In this document: positions 1 through 8,556 of the stretch, piece by piece
Layout: every line of letters starts with the position of its first letter
How positions within the stretch are numbered: position 1 is the first letter of the stretch
NCBI RefSeq assembly: GCF_014204625.1
Contig: NZ_JACHLU010000006.1
Span: 124,001-188,000, forward strand
Source of the DNA: Gillisella vitis
GTDB lineage: Bacteria; Pseudomonadota; Alphaproteobacteria; Rhizobiales; Rhizobiaceae
Direction of reading: 5' to 3'
DNA length: 64,000 bases
Translations under genes and position numbers: made by a program
Notes under the pieces: generated by a model
Seen by the model: the letters and a program-made list of their open reading frames with translations, nothing else
Told to the model about the DNA's origin: nothing
Database searches by the model: none

Positions 1-36
1 TGCACAATAAATGGATGAAGAACGAAAGGCCAAGCC

Positions 37-1383
37 ATGTCATCTGAAAATCAAGCCGACCACCTGCTTTCTCGCGCCAATGCGCTTGTTGAGCTTGCCC
101 GCAAGGCCGGAGCCGATAAGGCCGACGCCGTTGTGGTCCGTTCTCGCGCCAAAAGCGTCAGTGTGCGTCTGGGCAAAGTCGAATCAACCGAATCCTCCGA
201 GAGCGACGATTTTTCCCTGCGCGTGTTTATTGGCAACAAGGTTGCCTCGGTCTCGGCCAATCCCGGCTTTGACCTGCAAGCACTGGCCGAGCGCGCCGTT
301 GCCATGGCCAGAGTGTCGCCAGACGATCCCTATACCGGCCTTGCCGATGAAGCCGATCTGGCCCGCAGCTTTGCCGATCTCGAGCTGTATGACCCAACCG
401 AAGTCTCCGGCGAACGCTTGCGCGAGGCAGCCCTTGCCACCGAAGAGGCCGCCCGCGCGGTCCCCGGCGTCAGCAACTCTTTGGGCGCTGGCGCATCTGC
501 GGGCATGGGCGGTCTGGTTCTGGTCACCTCCCATGGTTTTTCCGGTGCCTATCAGGTCTCGCGCTTTTCGCGCTCAGTCGGCGTGATTGCCGGTGAAGGC
601 ACCGCCATGGAGCGAGACCATGACTTTGACAGCCGCCTCTACTTTGCCGATCTCGACAGCCCGGAAGAGATTGGCCGCCGCGCAGGCGAGCGCACCGTGC
701 GCAAGATCAACCCGCGCAAGGTGGAGACCGCCAAGAACATGACGGTGATTTTGGATCCGCGGGTGGCACGCGGCTTTGTCGGCCATATTGCCGGAGCCAT
801 CAATGGCGCATCCGTTGCCCGCAAGGCCTCTTTTCTGCGCGACCGCATGGGGAAGCCCGTGCTCAAGGCCGGGCTGAACATCACCGACAACCCAATGCGG
901 GTGCGCGGCGCGGCCTCGCGCCCGTTTGATGGTGAAGGTGTTGCCGGACAGCCGATGACCATGATCGAAGATGGCGTGTTGAAGCACTGGTTTTTGTCCT
1001 CCTCCACCGCCCGCGAGCTTGGCCTGCACACCAATGGACGCGGATCACGCGGGGGCACCAGCGTGTCGCCCTCCTCCACCAATCTGGCGCTGGAACCCGG
1101 TGACATCTCTGCCCAGACGCTGATTGCCAGCGTCAGGAATGGCTTTTACATCACCGACATGATCGGCCACGGCGTGGATATGGTCACCGGCGATTACAGC
1201 CGGGGCGCTTCCGGCTTCTGGATCGAAAATGGCGAATTGACCTATCCGGTGTCAGAGGTCACAATTGCTTCCAATCTCAAGGACATGTTCATGGCGATGA
1301 CGCCTGCCAATGACATTGACCGGAAATTCGGCATCGCCGCACCGACCATTGCCATTGAAGGCATGACCATTGCCGGAAAATAA
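37..1383 (+). CDS. pmbA: TldD/PmbA family protein (TldE-type)
   Basis: The 448-residue product matches the PmbA/TldE subunit of the TldD-TldE metalloprotease in length and layout. A mixed N-terminal domain is followed by a glycine-rich C-terminal half with GRGSRGGTSVSPSSTNL and GASGFWIENGELTYPVSE, the usual family signature. I do not see the HExxxH zinc motif of TldD, so this should be the non-catalytic PmbA-like partner. In the family the complex proteolyses unfolded or modified peptides. ATG 37 has GAAAGG seven bases upstream. The gene precedes the CysQ-like phosphatase by 12 bases, so they are probably co-transcribed. Confidence 0.9.
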   Translation: MSSENQADHLLSRANALVELARKAGADKADAVVVRSRAKSVSVRLGKVESTESSESDDFSLRVFIGNKVASVSANPGFDLQALAERAVAMARVSPDDPYTGLADEADLARSFADLELYDPTEVSGERLREAALATEEAARAVPGVSNSLGAGASAGMGGLVLVTSHGFSGAYQVSRFSRSVGVIAGEGTAMERDHDFDSRLYFADLDSPEEIGRRAGERTVRKINPRKVETAKNMTVILDPRVARGFVGHIAGAINGASVARKASFLRDRMGKPVLKAGLNITDNPMRVRGAASRPFDGEGVAGQPMTMIEDGVLKHWFLSSSTARELGLHTNGRGSRGGTSVSPSSTNLALEPGDISAQTLIASVRNGFYITDMIGHGVDMVTGDYSRGASGFWIENGELTYPVSEVTIASNLKDMFMAMTPANDIDRKFGIAAPTIAIEGMTIAGK

Positions 1384-1395
1384 AGGACGCGGCGT

Positions 1396-2235
1396 GTGAG
1401 TATTGACAGCGACAAGAGGTCTTTCAAAGCTGTTGAGAGCTGGCAGGACGATCTTGACCTGATCACCAACGCCGCACAACAGGCGGGCGCGCTGGCGCTG
1501 ACCTATTTTGGGGCCGACCCCGAGGTGTGGTGGAAACATGAAGGGCGCTCACCTGTCAGTGCCGCCGATTACGCCGCAAACACCCTGCTGGCAGAAGTGT
1601 TACGCAAAGCCAGGCCCGGCTATGGCTGGCTCTCAGAGGAAACAGATGACGACAGCAGCCGCCTGACCTGCGAGACGGTGTTTGTGATCGATCCGATTGA
1701 CGGCACCCGGGCCTTTCTGGCGGCTGAAAAAACCTGGTGTGTGTCGGTGGCCGTTATCCACAAGGGACGCCCCGTGGCGGGCGTGCTGGTGGCACCGGCA
1801 CTGGAAGAGGTGTTTACCGCCATGGCAGATGGACCTGCCATGCTGAACGGTGCGCCAATTGCAGTGGCCACGCGGGCAGGCCATGATCATCTGCGGGTGG
1901 CAGCGCCCGCCGAATTGCTGAAAGCGTTCAGGGATGATGTGCGCCATAGGCTGGAGCGGGTGGCGCATGTTCCGTCGCTGGCCTACCGGGTCGCACTGGT
2001 GGCCGCAGGGCGTATTGATGCAACGCTGGTGCTGAAAAACTCCCACGACTGGGATCTGGCCGCTGCCGATCTGATTTTGCAGCGCGCTGGCGGTGCTTTA
2101 TGCGATATTCATGGCGAACCATTGTGGTATAACAGGCCGCAGGTGCGCCACGGGCATTTGCTGGCGGGATCAAACGCTGTTTTGCCAGATTTGCTGACTG
2201 CGTTTGCGCCGGGTAGACAGGCCGCAGAACAATAA
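1396..2235 (+). CDS. inositol monophosphatase/CysQ-like phosphatase
   Basis: The 279-residue protein carries the Mg-dependent phosphatase signature: SEETDDD near residue 80, DPIDGT near 99 and HDWDLAAADL near 218. These supply the metal-binding Asp/Glu residues of the inositol monophosphatase superfamily. Family members act on 3'-phosphoadenosine 5'-phosphate (CysQ) or on inositol phosphates, and sequence alone does not decide which. The start is GTG 1396, just after the pmbA stop. In rhizobia this gene commonly sits between pmbA and DUF4170, as here. Confidence 0.88.
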   Translation: MSIDSDKRSFKAVESWQDDLDLITNAAQQAGALALTYFGADPEVWWKHEGRSPVSAADYAANTLLAEVLRKARPGYGWLSEETDDDSSRLTCETVFVIDPIDGTRAFLAAEKTWCVSVAVIHKGRPVAGVLVAPALEEVFTAMADGPAMLNGAPIAVATRAGHDHLRVAAPAELLKAFRDDVRHRLERVAHVPSLAYRVALVAAGRIDATLVLKNSHDWDLAAADLILQRAGGALCDIHGEPLWYNRPQVRHGHLLAGSNAVLPDLLTAFAPGRQAAEQ

Positions 2236-2320
2236 TAACCCGCAAGGTTGACCTTCGCTGTAAAATCGAGCAGATGACAGACGGGTGGAGATGCGGGCGG
2301 ATAATGACGGAAAAGATGAC

Positions 2321-2554
2321 ATGACCGATACAGGCGAAAAGAAACAACTTCTCCATCTGGTGTTTGGTGGTGAACTGAGCAGTCTTGCAGACGTTCAGTT
2401 TCGAGATCTCAATGCTCTGGATATTGTCGGGATCTTCCCGGACTATGCCTCGGCACTGACCGCATGGAAATCAAAAGCCCAAATGACCGTGGACAATGCC
2501 CATATGCGGTATTTCATCGTTCATATGCACCGGCTGCTGAATCCGGCCGAATAA
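2321..2554 (+). CDS. DUF4170 family small protein
   Basis: This 77-residue protein (MTDTGEKKQLLHLVFGGEL...) matches DUF4170, a small alphaproteobacterial family of unknown function usually encoded between a CysQ-like phosphatase and waaA. An upstream in-frame GTG (2285) and ATG (2291) exist. I chose ATG 2321 because GGAAAAG lies just upstream and the family starts close to this residue. There are no membrane segments or cysteines; it is probably cytosolic. The link to lipid A/Kdo synthesis rests on gene position only. Confidence 0.8.
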   Translation: MTDTGEKKQLLHLVFGGELSSLADVQFRDLNALDIVGIFPDYASALTAWKSKAQMTVDNAHMRYFIVHMHRLLNPAE

Positions 2555-2835
2555 GATCGAGACGCTGCGCGCGTGCGAGCATGTCTTGCACGCATGTGCT
2601 GCATTCGTGTATTTTCTTGAGTATAGTTGACCTGACTGCTGTCATGCAGCCCAATTTGACGTTGAAATACCTCAATTTTTAAAGAACTATTGGCGATAGC
2701 GATAGAGCGTGATTGCCGCAGACACAAATCCCATAGATTTCCATGGGGGTGGCATCACGAACGATCGTGAAAACCCGATCTGTCATGGCCAGCTTGCCGG
2801 ACTGTGATGGAACATACAATGAAGGTTGGAGACGA

Positions 2836-4155
2836 ATGAGCGCATTGGCCCGCATTGCACTAGCTGCCTATCGATGGGCGGGTGTTGTGGCCTATCCGTG
2901 TGCGGGTTTGTTTCTGGCGGCTCGCGCCTCGAAGGGCAAGGAAGATCGCGCCCGGCGGATGGAGCGTCTCGGCCATGCAGCAGCAGACCGGCCCCGTGGA
3001 CCACTGGTGTGGGTTCATGCTGCAAGCGTTGGCGAAATGGCGGCTGTTACCACATTAATGCGCGAGCTTCGCCGCTGCGGCATTCACGTGCTGCTGACAA
3101 CCGGCACGGTGACCTCGGCTCAGATTGCCGCCACCCGCCTGCGTGATGAAGTGATCCATCAATATGTACCGCTGGACCTGCTGCCTGCCGTGCGCCGTTT
3201 TCTGGATTATTGGCAACCCGATCTGGCGATTGGTGTCGATTCCGAAATCTGGCCCGCAACCTTGCAGACATTGCATGATCGGCGCATATCGCAGGTTTTG
3301 GTCAATGCGCGTCTCTCGGACCGCTCTTTTGACCGCTGGAAGCGCCACCCACAGGTTGCCTCTTCGTTGTTTTCCAAACTGGCCATGGTGATTGCCAAAT
3401 CCGATCTGGATGGCGAAAAATTTCGGGATCTTGGGGCCTGGCCGGTGATCATCTCCGGCAATATCAAGGTGGATACGGAAGCACCGCCGGTCGATCTTGA
3501 GGTGTTGGGCAGCTATCAAAAGCAGATTGGCCACCGCAAGACATGGTCCGCCATTTCCACCGCCGATGGCGAGGAGAGGGTTGCGGCCATGGTGCACCGC
3601 GCCTTGAAGGCGCATATGGGCCAGCTATCCATCATCGTGCCGCGCCACCCGGAACGGGCCGATGACATTGAGGCGATGATGGTGCAGCAAGGATTGAACG
3701 TTGCCCGCCGCAGTCGTGGCGATGTGATTACCCCGGAAACCGATGTGTTTCTGGGCGATAGCATGGGCGAAATGGGCCTGTATTTGCGCCTGACCGAAAT
3801 TGCCTTTGTGGGCCGCTCGCTGGTGGCGGGTGCCGGTGGCGGCAACCCGATGGAGCCTGCGGTGTTGGGCTGTGCCGTCCTCAGTGGTCCGCATGTGGAA
3901 AACTTCCGCGAGAGCTACCAGCGTCTGGTGCGCCATGGCTCGGCCCGCGTGGTCCGCGATGCCGAAACGCTAGCCAAAGCAGTGCATTTTTTGATGAACA
4001 ACCCCCTCGCCCGCCATAAAATGGGTGATGCGGGCATTGCCGCCGTGCAGGATATGCGCGGTGCGCTGGCCATTACCGTCAAGGCGCTCGAGCCTTACAT
4101 CAATCCCTTGACGGTCAAGGCACGGCTTGAACCGAAGGCAGCAGCAGGCGAATGA
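2836..4155 (+). CDS. waaA: 3-deoxy-D-manno-octulosonic acid transferase
   Basis: WaaA/KdtA (GT30) transfers Kdo from CMP-Kdo to lipid IVA at the inner membrane. From ATG 2836 the product is 439 residues, the normal family size. An upstream in-frame ATG at 2743 would add 31 unrelated residues, while ATG 2836 has GGAG just upstream. Visible features are an N-terminal hydrophobic anchor, WVHAASVGEMAA with the catalytic-region Glu, DSEIWPATL, and the C-terminal nucleotide-sugar region GGGNPMEPAVLG. The stop overlaps the next gene (ATGA), so translation is coupled to the HAD phosphatase. Confidence 0.93.
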   Translation: MSALARIALAAYRWAGVVAYPCAGLFLAARASKGKEDRARRMERLGHAAADRPRGPLVWVHAASVGEMAAVTTLMRELRRCGIHVLLTTGTVTSAQIAATRLRDEVIHQYVPLDLLPAVRRFLDYWQPDLAIGVDSEIWPATLQTLHDRRISQVLVNARLSDRSFDRWKRHPQVASSLFSKLAMVIAKSDLDGEKFRDLGAWPVIISGNIKVDTEAPPVDLEVLGSYQKQIGHRKTWSAISTADGEERVAAMVHRALKAHMGQLSIIVPRHPERADDIEAMMVQQGLNVARRSRGDVITPETDVFLGDSMGEMGLYLRLTEIAFVGRSLVAGAGGGNPMEPAVLGCAVLSGPHVENFRESYQRLVRHGSARVVRDAETLAKAVHFLMNNPLARHKMGDAGIAAVQDMRGALAITVKALEPYINPLTVKARLEPKAAAGE

Positions 4156-4877
4156 CAGCAACAGGCACCCCAGACACCAAACCCGCCATTATGGGCATTC
4201 TGTTTGATAAAGACGGAACCTTGCTGGATTATGATGCAAGCTGGGAGCCGGTGAACCGCCAACTGGCGCTGATGGCCGCCAAAGGCGACCAGACCTTGGC
4301 CAATGCGCTGTTGCGTGCCTGCGGCATGGACCCGGATAGCGGCGTGGTGGTGGCGGACAGCCTGCTGGCGGCGGGCAATTCGCGCCAGATTGCCCAAGGG
4401 CTGATTGATGCAGGAGCCGCCTTTGATGTGGATGCGCTGACCGCTGAACTGGATGCGATTTTTGCGGCTGCTGCCGATTTTTCCGTGCCGGTCACCGATC
4501 TTGCTGCTCTGTTTCACGCGCTCAAGCAAAAAGGCCTCAAGCTCGGCATTGCTTCCTCCGACAATGAGCGCTCGATCCGGGCCATTGTGCAGCGCTTTGG
4601 CCTGGAGGCCCATGTCGATTTTATTGCCGGCTATGATAGCGGCCATGGCTGCAAGCCGGAGCCGGGCATGGTGCTCGGCTTTTGCGCAGCCACGGGACTG
4701 TCTGCAACGCAGGTTGCAGTGGTTGGAGACAACAATCATGACCTGCATATGGGCCGCAATGCCGGGGCGGGTCTGACAATTGCCGTGCTGACCGGCACCG
4801 GATCACGCCAGACGCTGAGCGCCAACAGCGATTTTTGCCTCAACAATATTACCGAGCTGGAAACAGTTATCAGCTGA
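4152..4877 (+). CDS. HAD-family phosphatase (Gph-like)
   Basis: The 241-residue haloacid-dehalogenase hydrolase shows all four motifs: FDKDGTL near the N-terminus (nucleophile Asp), ASSDN (motif II), CKPEPGM (motif III Lys) and VVGDNNHDLHMG (motif IV). The helical cap between motifs I and II resembles phosphoglycolate phosphatases. The substrate cannot be read from sequence. The gene overlaps waaA by four bases and lies 19 bases before lpxK, so it is embedded in a lipid A/Kdo operon. A role there is possible but unproven. Confidence 0.85.
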   Translation: MTATGTPDTKPAIMGILFDKDGTLLDYDASWEPVNRQLALMAAKGDQTLANALLRACGMDPDSGVVVADSLLAAGNSRQIAQGLIDAGAAFDVDALTAELDAIFAAAADFSVPVTDLAALFHALKQKGLKLGIASSDNERSIRAIVQRFGLEAHVDFIAGYDSGHGCKPEPGMVLGFCAATGLSATQVAVVGDNNHDLHMGRNAGAGLTIAVLTGTGSRQTLSANSDFCLNNITELETVIS

Positions 4878-4896
4878 TCAACACGGAGGTCGGGCG

Positions 4897-5940
4897 ATGT
4901 CCTTGCAAGCGCCGTCCTTCTGGTGGCAAAAACCCGGCTGGCAAGCTTTGGCGCTCTGGCCGCTGTCCTATCTCTATGGCCGCATTGCGGCGCGGCGGAT
5001 CATGCGCAAAGACCGCTATCGGGCCAGCGTGCCGGTGATCTGCATTGGCAATTTTACCCTTGGCGGCGCAGGCAAGACTCCCACCGCACTGGCCTTGGCC
5101 AAAGCCACGATGGCCATGGGGCTCAAGCCCGGCTTTCTCAGCCGTGGCTATGGCGGATCAAGGCGCGATACCACGGTGGTTGACCCCACCCGCCACAGTG
5201 CGGCAGAGGTTGGCGATGAGCCGTTGCTGCTGGCAGCCCTTGCCCTGACGGTGATTTCTCCCCGCCGCAAAGACGGCGCACAAGAGCTGGAACGGCAGGG
5301 CGTGGACCTGATCATCATGGATGATGGTTTTCAGAGTGCGCAACTGCATCTTGATCTGGCCCTGCTGGTGGTGGATAGCCGCAAAGGCGCTGGCAATGGT
5401 TTTGTGTTTCCGGCAGGCCCCTTGCGGGCGCCGTTAGGCCCGCAATTTTCAAACCTGCATGTGCTTTTGCAGGTGGGAGACAGTGACCGCGCCACCCCGC
5501 TGGTGCGCCGGGCGGCGCGGGCGGGCAAACCTGTGCTGAATGCCAGTGTTTGCCCTGTGACGGTTGATCCGCGATTGCGTACCCGCACTCTCGCCTATGC
5601 CGGGATTGCCGACCCTGAAAAATTTTACGACAGCCTGCGCAACATTGGTTCCGAGATCATCATCCGCAAAAGCTTTGGCGACCATCAGCCGCTTGATCAA
5701 CACGCGATTGCCGATCTGCTCGATACGGCCAGGGCCAACGGCCTGCAACTGGTGACAACCGCCAAAGACATGGCCCGCCTGCATGGCACAGACCAGCCGC
5801 GCACGATTGAATTGATTCAGCAATCGCTGGTGCTGAACATTGAAATGGCCTTCGATGACCCCGCAGCCCCCGGCCTGCTGATCCGCCAGGCAAGAGAGGC
5901 GTTTCGGACGCAAAAGGGACGATCTGGGCCTATGGCTTAA
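4897..5940 (+). CDS. lpxK: tetraacyldisaccharide 4'-kinase
   Basis: LpxK phosphorylates the 4' position of the lipid A disaccharide at the inner membrane. The 347-residue product has an amphipathic N-terminal region, then the P-loop GGAGKTPTALAL (family form GGxGKTP), SRGYGG, and the acidic MDDGFQ motif typical of LpxK. ATG 4897 is preceded by GGAGGT with seven-base spacing. It is the last gene of the waaA - HAD - lpxK run; DUF2093 and mutL converge on it from the other strand. Confidence 0.94.
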   Translation: MSLQAPSFWWQKPGWQALALWPLSYLYGRIAARRIMRKDRYRASVPVICIGNFTLGGAGKTPTALALAKATMAMGLKPGFLSRGYGGSRRDTTVVDPTRHSAAEVGDEPLLLAALALTVISPRRKDGAQELERQGVDLIIMDDGFQSAQLHLDLALLVVDSRKGAGNGFVFPAGPLRAPLGPQFSNLHVLLQVGDSDRATPLVRRAARAGKPVLNASVCPVTVDPRLRTRTLAYAGIADPEKFYDSLRNIGSEIIIRKSFGDHQPLDQHAIADLLDTARANGLQLVTTAKDMARLHGTDQPRTIELIQQSLVLNIEMAFDDPAAPGLLIRQAREAFRTQKGRSGPMA

Positions 5941-5980
5941 CCCGTTGCCGAAACCGCTATACGCTTTCGGCAAGCGTCTA

Positions 5981-6211
5981 TCAGCGCTTTTGTGTTGGCA
6001 GATTGCCCGCCCGCTTTTCAGCTTCCAGCGATGCGGCCGCATCGACATAGGCTTCCTGACGATCCACGCTCCAGTATTTCAGCTCATCAATGGTGATGGG
6101 TCTGCCGGTCATGGCGCAGACCACATAGGAGCCGGGCATCGTAATCTGAAAATCGGCATCAAGATATTTGACGGTGGCCTGACGATTTCCATTGCTCTCA
6201 AACCGGTTCAT
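5981..6211 (-). CDS. DUF2093 family small protein
   Basis: This 76-residue protein contains the compact core YLDADFQITMPGSYVVCAMTG followed by IDELKYWSVDRQEAYVDA, which matches DUF2093, a rhizobial family of unknown function. It is transcribed away from mutL and starts 105 bases after the mutL stop, so it may be read through from mutL. It has one Cys, no membrane segment and a lysine/arginine-rich tail. The function is unknown. Confidence 0.8.
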   Translation of the reverse strand: MNRFESNGNRQATVKYLDADFQITMPGSYVVCAMTGRPITIDELKYWSVDRQEAYVDAAASLEAEKRAGNLPTQKR

Positions 6212-6316
6212 GCTGGCGTGCTCCTTACAAGTCCATCTGCCTGAAATAACCCCAAGCGCTGCTGATTGCCAGAGGCAGGCGCATTTTTCTGTCGATGCCC
6301 CTGCTGGCGGATCGTC

Positions 6317-8158
6317 TCAACTGCGTCCAAACAAGCGTTCAATATCGGCCAGTTTCAGCTCGACATAGGTTGGGCGGCCATGATTGCACTGGCCAGAGCC
6401 GGGGGTTTCTTCCATTTTGCGCAACAGCGCATTCATTTCATCGGCCCGCAAAATGCGGCCAGAGCGCACAGAACCATGGCAGGCCATGGTGGCCGCGACA
6501 TGTTCCAGCTTGGCAAACAGCCCGTCTGCCGTGTCCCATTCAGCAATTTCATCGGCCAATTGCCGCAAAAGCCCAGTGACATTGACCTCGCCGAGCATGG
6601 ATGGTGTTTCACGCACCGCAATCGCACCGGGACCAAAGCGCTCAATGGCAAGGCCAAGACGATCGAGATTGACGGCATGATCCATCAGCCGGTCGCAGTC
6701 ATCTTCCGGCAGATCAACGATTTCAGGAATGAGCAGGCCCTGGCTGGGCAGGCGACGGCCGCTCAGCGCTTTGCGCATATCTTCAAACACCAGACGCTCA
6801 TGGGCGGCGTGCTGATCCACAATGACCAGCCCATCTTCGGTCTGGGCAACAATGTAATTGGCGTGAACCTGCGCCCGTGCAGCCCCCAATCGAAAGCGGC
6901 CCTGCTCGCTCACCTCCGGCACAGGCTGCGCCATCACCGTATCCGTGCGCGCCGTTGGCGCAGTCATGCTATCAAACCGCCCCTGCCCACCCTCGGCCAT
7001 GCCGTGCGGTGCATTTGGCCAGACGGCCGGCCGCGACGGCGAGGTGTTCATGCTCCAGTTCGCAGCCGGTGCCGGGCGAGGTGCAAAACCGGCCCCAAAT
7101 CCAGCCCCAGATCCAGCTCCACCGGGGCGAAACGCCCGCAACATTGCCCCTGCGCCTGCGGTGGATGAACGATCTCCCTCGCGGGCCAAAGCTTCGCGGA
7201 TGCCGCCCACAATCAGGCCGCGCACCAGACCGGGATCCCGAAAGCGCACATCGGATTTGGCCGGATGCACATTGACATCCACCCATGCCGGATCAAGCGT
7301 CAAGGCCAGAACCGCCACCGGATAGCGCCCGAACGGCACAGTCTCGGCATAGGCTCCGCGAATGGCCGAGAGCACCAGTTTGTCCTGTACCGGACGCCCA
7401 TTGACGAAGGCATATTGATGGGCCGAATTGCCACGATTGAAGGTTGGCACACCAGCAAATCCGCCCAGATGCACATCTTCGCGCACAGCATCCAGCGCAA
7501 TGGCATTGTCGCGGAAATCAGCACCCAACACTTGGGCAATCCGGGCCAGATGGTCATCGCCTGTCGCGCCTAGCTCCAGCGTGGACCGATCCGAACCGGA
7601 CAGCACAAAGCGGATATGGGGAAAGGCAATGGCCATGCGCCGAACCATTTCAGTAATGGCCGCCGCTTCTGCCCGTTCCGTCTTCAGAAATTTCAGCCGC
7701 GCCGGTGTGGCAAAAAACAGATCGCGCACCTCCACCACCGTGCCGACATTGCCCGGCGAGGGCCTCACGCCCGAGACCTTGCCGCCTTCAACTGCAATCT
7801 GAAAGGCGCTGGCGCTCTCTGCCTTGCGGCTGGTGATGGTCAGACGCGCCACCGATCCGATGGACGGCAGCGCTTCGCCGCGAAACCCGAGGCTTTTGAT
7901 GTCATCCAGCGAGGTCTTGAGCTTGGACGTGCAATGGCGACGCACCGCAAGCTCCAGATCAGCCGCATCCATGCCCACACCATTGTCAGAAATGCGCAGC
8001 AAGGTCTTGCCACCGCCTGCGGTGGCAATGTCAATGCGCGTGGCCCCGGCATCTATGGCATTTTCAATCAATTCCTTGGCCGCACTGGCAGGACGCTCAA
8101 TGACTTCGCCAGCGGCAATCTGATTGATCAGGGTTTCGGGAAGTTGTTGTATGATCAT
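6317..8158 (-). CDS. mutL: DNA mismatch repair protein MutL
   Basis: The 613-residue MutL has the GHKL ATPase core: [14 protein letters not shown] and [10 protein letters not shown] in the first 110 residues, then the transducer domain. A low-complexity Gly/Ala/Pro linker covers roughly residues 330-400, followed by the dimerisation domain. Near residue 443 it contains [12 protein letters not shown], matching the DQHA-x2-E-x4-E endonuclease motif, with ACHG and CNHGRP further on. It should therefore be the nicking type found in bacteria that lack MutH. The start is ATG 8158. Confidence 0.95.
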   Translation of the reverse strand: MIIQQLPETLINQIAAGEVIERPASAAKELIENAIDAGATRIDIATAGGGKTLLRISDNGVGMDAADLELAVRRHCTSKLKTSLDDIKSLGFRGEALPSIGSVARLTITSRKAESASAFQIAVEGGKVSGVRPSPGNVGTVVEVRDLFFATPARLKFLKTERAEAAAITEMVRRMAIAFPHIRFVLSGSDRSTLELGATGDDHLARIAQVLGADFRDNAIALDAVREDVHLGGFAGVPTFNRGNSAHQYAFVNGRPVQDKLVLSAIRGAYAETVPFGRYPVAVLALTLDPAWVDVNVHPAKSDVRFRDPGLVRGLIVGGIREALAREGDRSSTAGAGAMLRAFRPGGAGSGAGFGAGFAPRPAPAANWSMNTSPSRPAVWPNAPHGMAEGGQGRFDSMTAPTARTDTVMAQPVPEVSEQGRFRLGAARAQVHANYIVAQTEDGLVIVDQHAAHERLVFEDMRKALSGRRLPSQGLLIPEIVDLPEDDCDRLMDHAVNLDRLGLAIERFGPGAIAVRETPSMLGEVNVTGLLRQLADEIAEWDTADGLFAKLEHVAATMACHGSVRSGRILRADEMNALLRKMEETPGSGQCNHGRPTYVELKLADIERLFGRS

Positions 8159-8556
8159 GAGACATTATCTGGGATTGAAGGACAGGAAGAAAGCTCAAAG
8201 CACCGGGATCCCACAGCAATCTTTCGTGTTTTCTACCCTCCCCCATTAAGAGGGTATTAATCGAATACCAATAGGTTTAATTCAACTTTAATCGTTTTTG
8301 ACGGGGAAGCAAACAACGATCCGGTTTCAGGATTGATGCAGCAACAATAGACCCTTGATCTATTGCAAAGCGCCCACCCGCTCAATGATGATAAATGGTA
8401 AAATACAGAATTTCGATAAGCAGATATTGATGGGACATTGAAACGCTATGCTTATCCTGCCTGATCAAAACAGCACATGTGATCATCGTGACAACATCGG
8501 GCAGGCTGGCAAGGTCAGGCTCCATCAGGTTCGGCATCGTGCGTCAGGAAACTGCC
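8159..8556. other. intergenic region between divergent mutL and PAS-receiver gene
   Basis: About 400 bases separate the two divergent starts. The stretch is AT-rich around 8260-8460 and presumably carries both promoters. I see no tRNA, riboswitch or convincing ORF. An in-frame start at 8479 for the downstream gene lacks a good ribosome-binding site. Confidence 0.5.
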
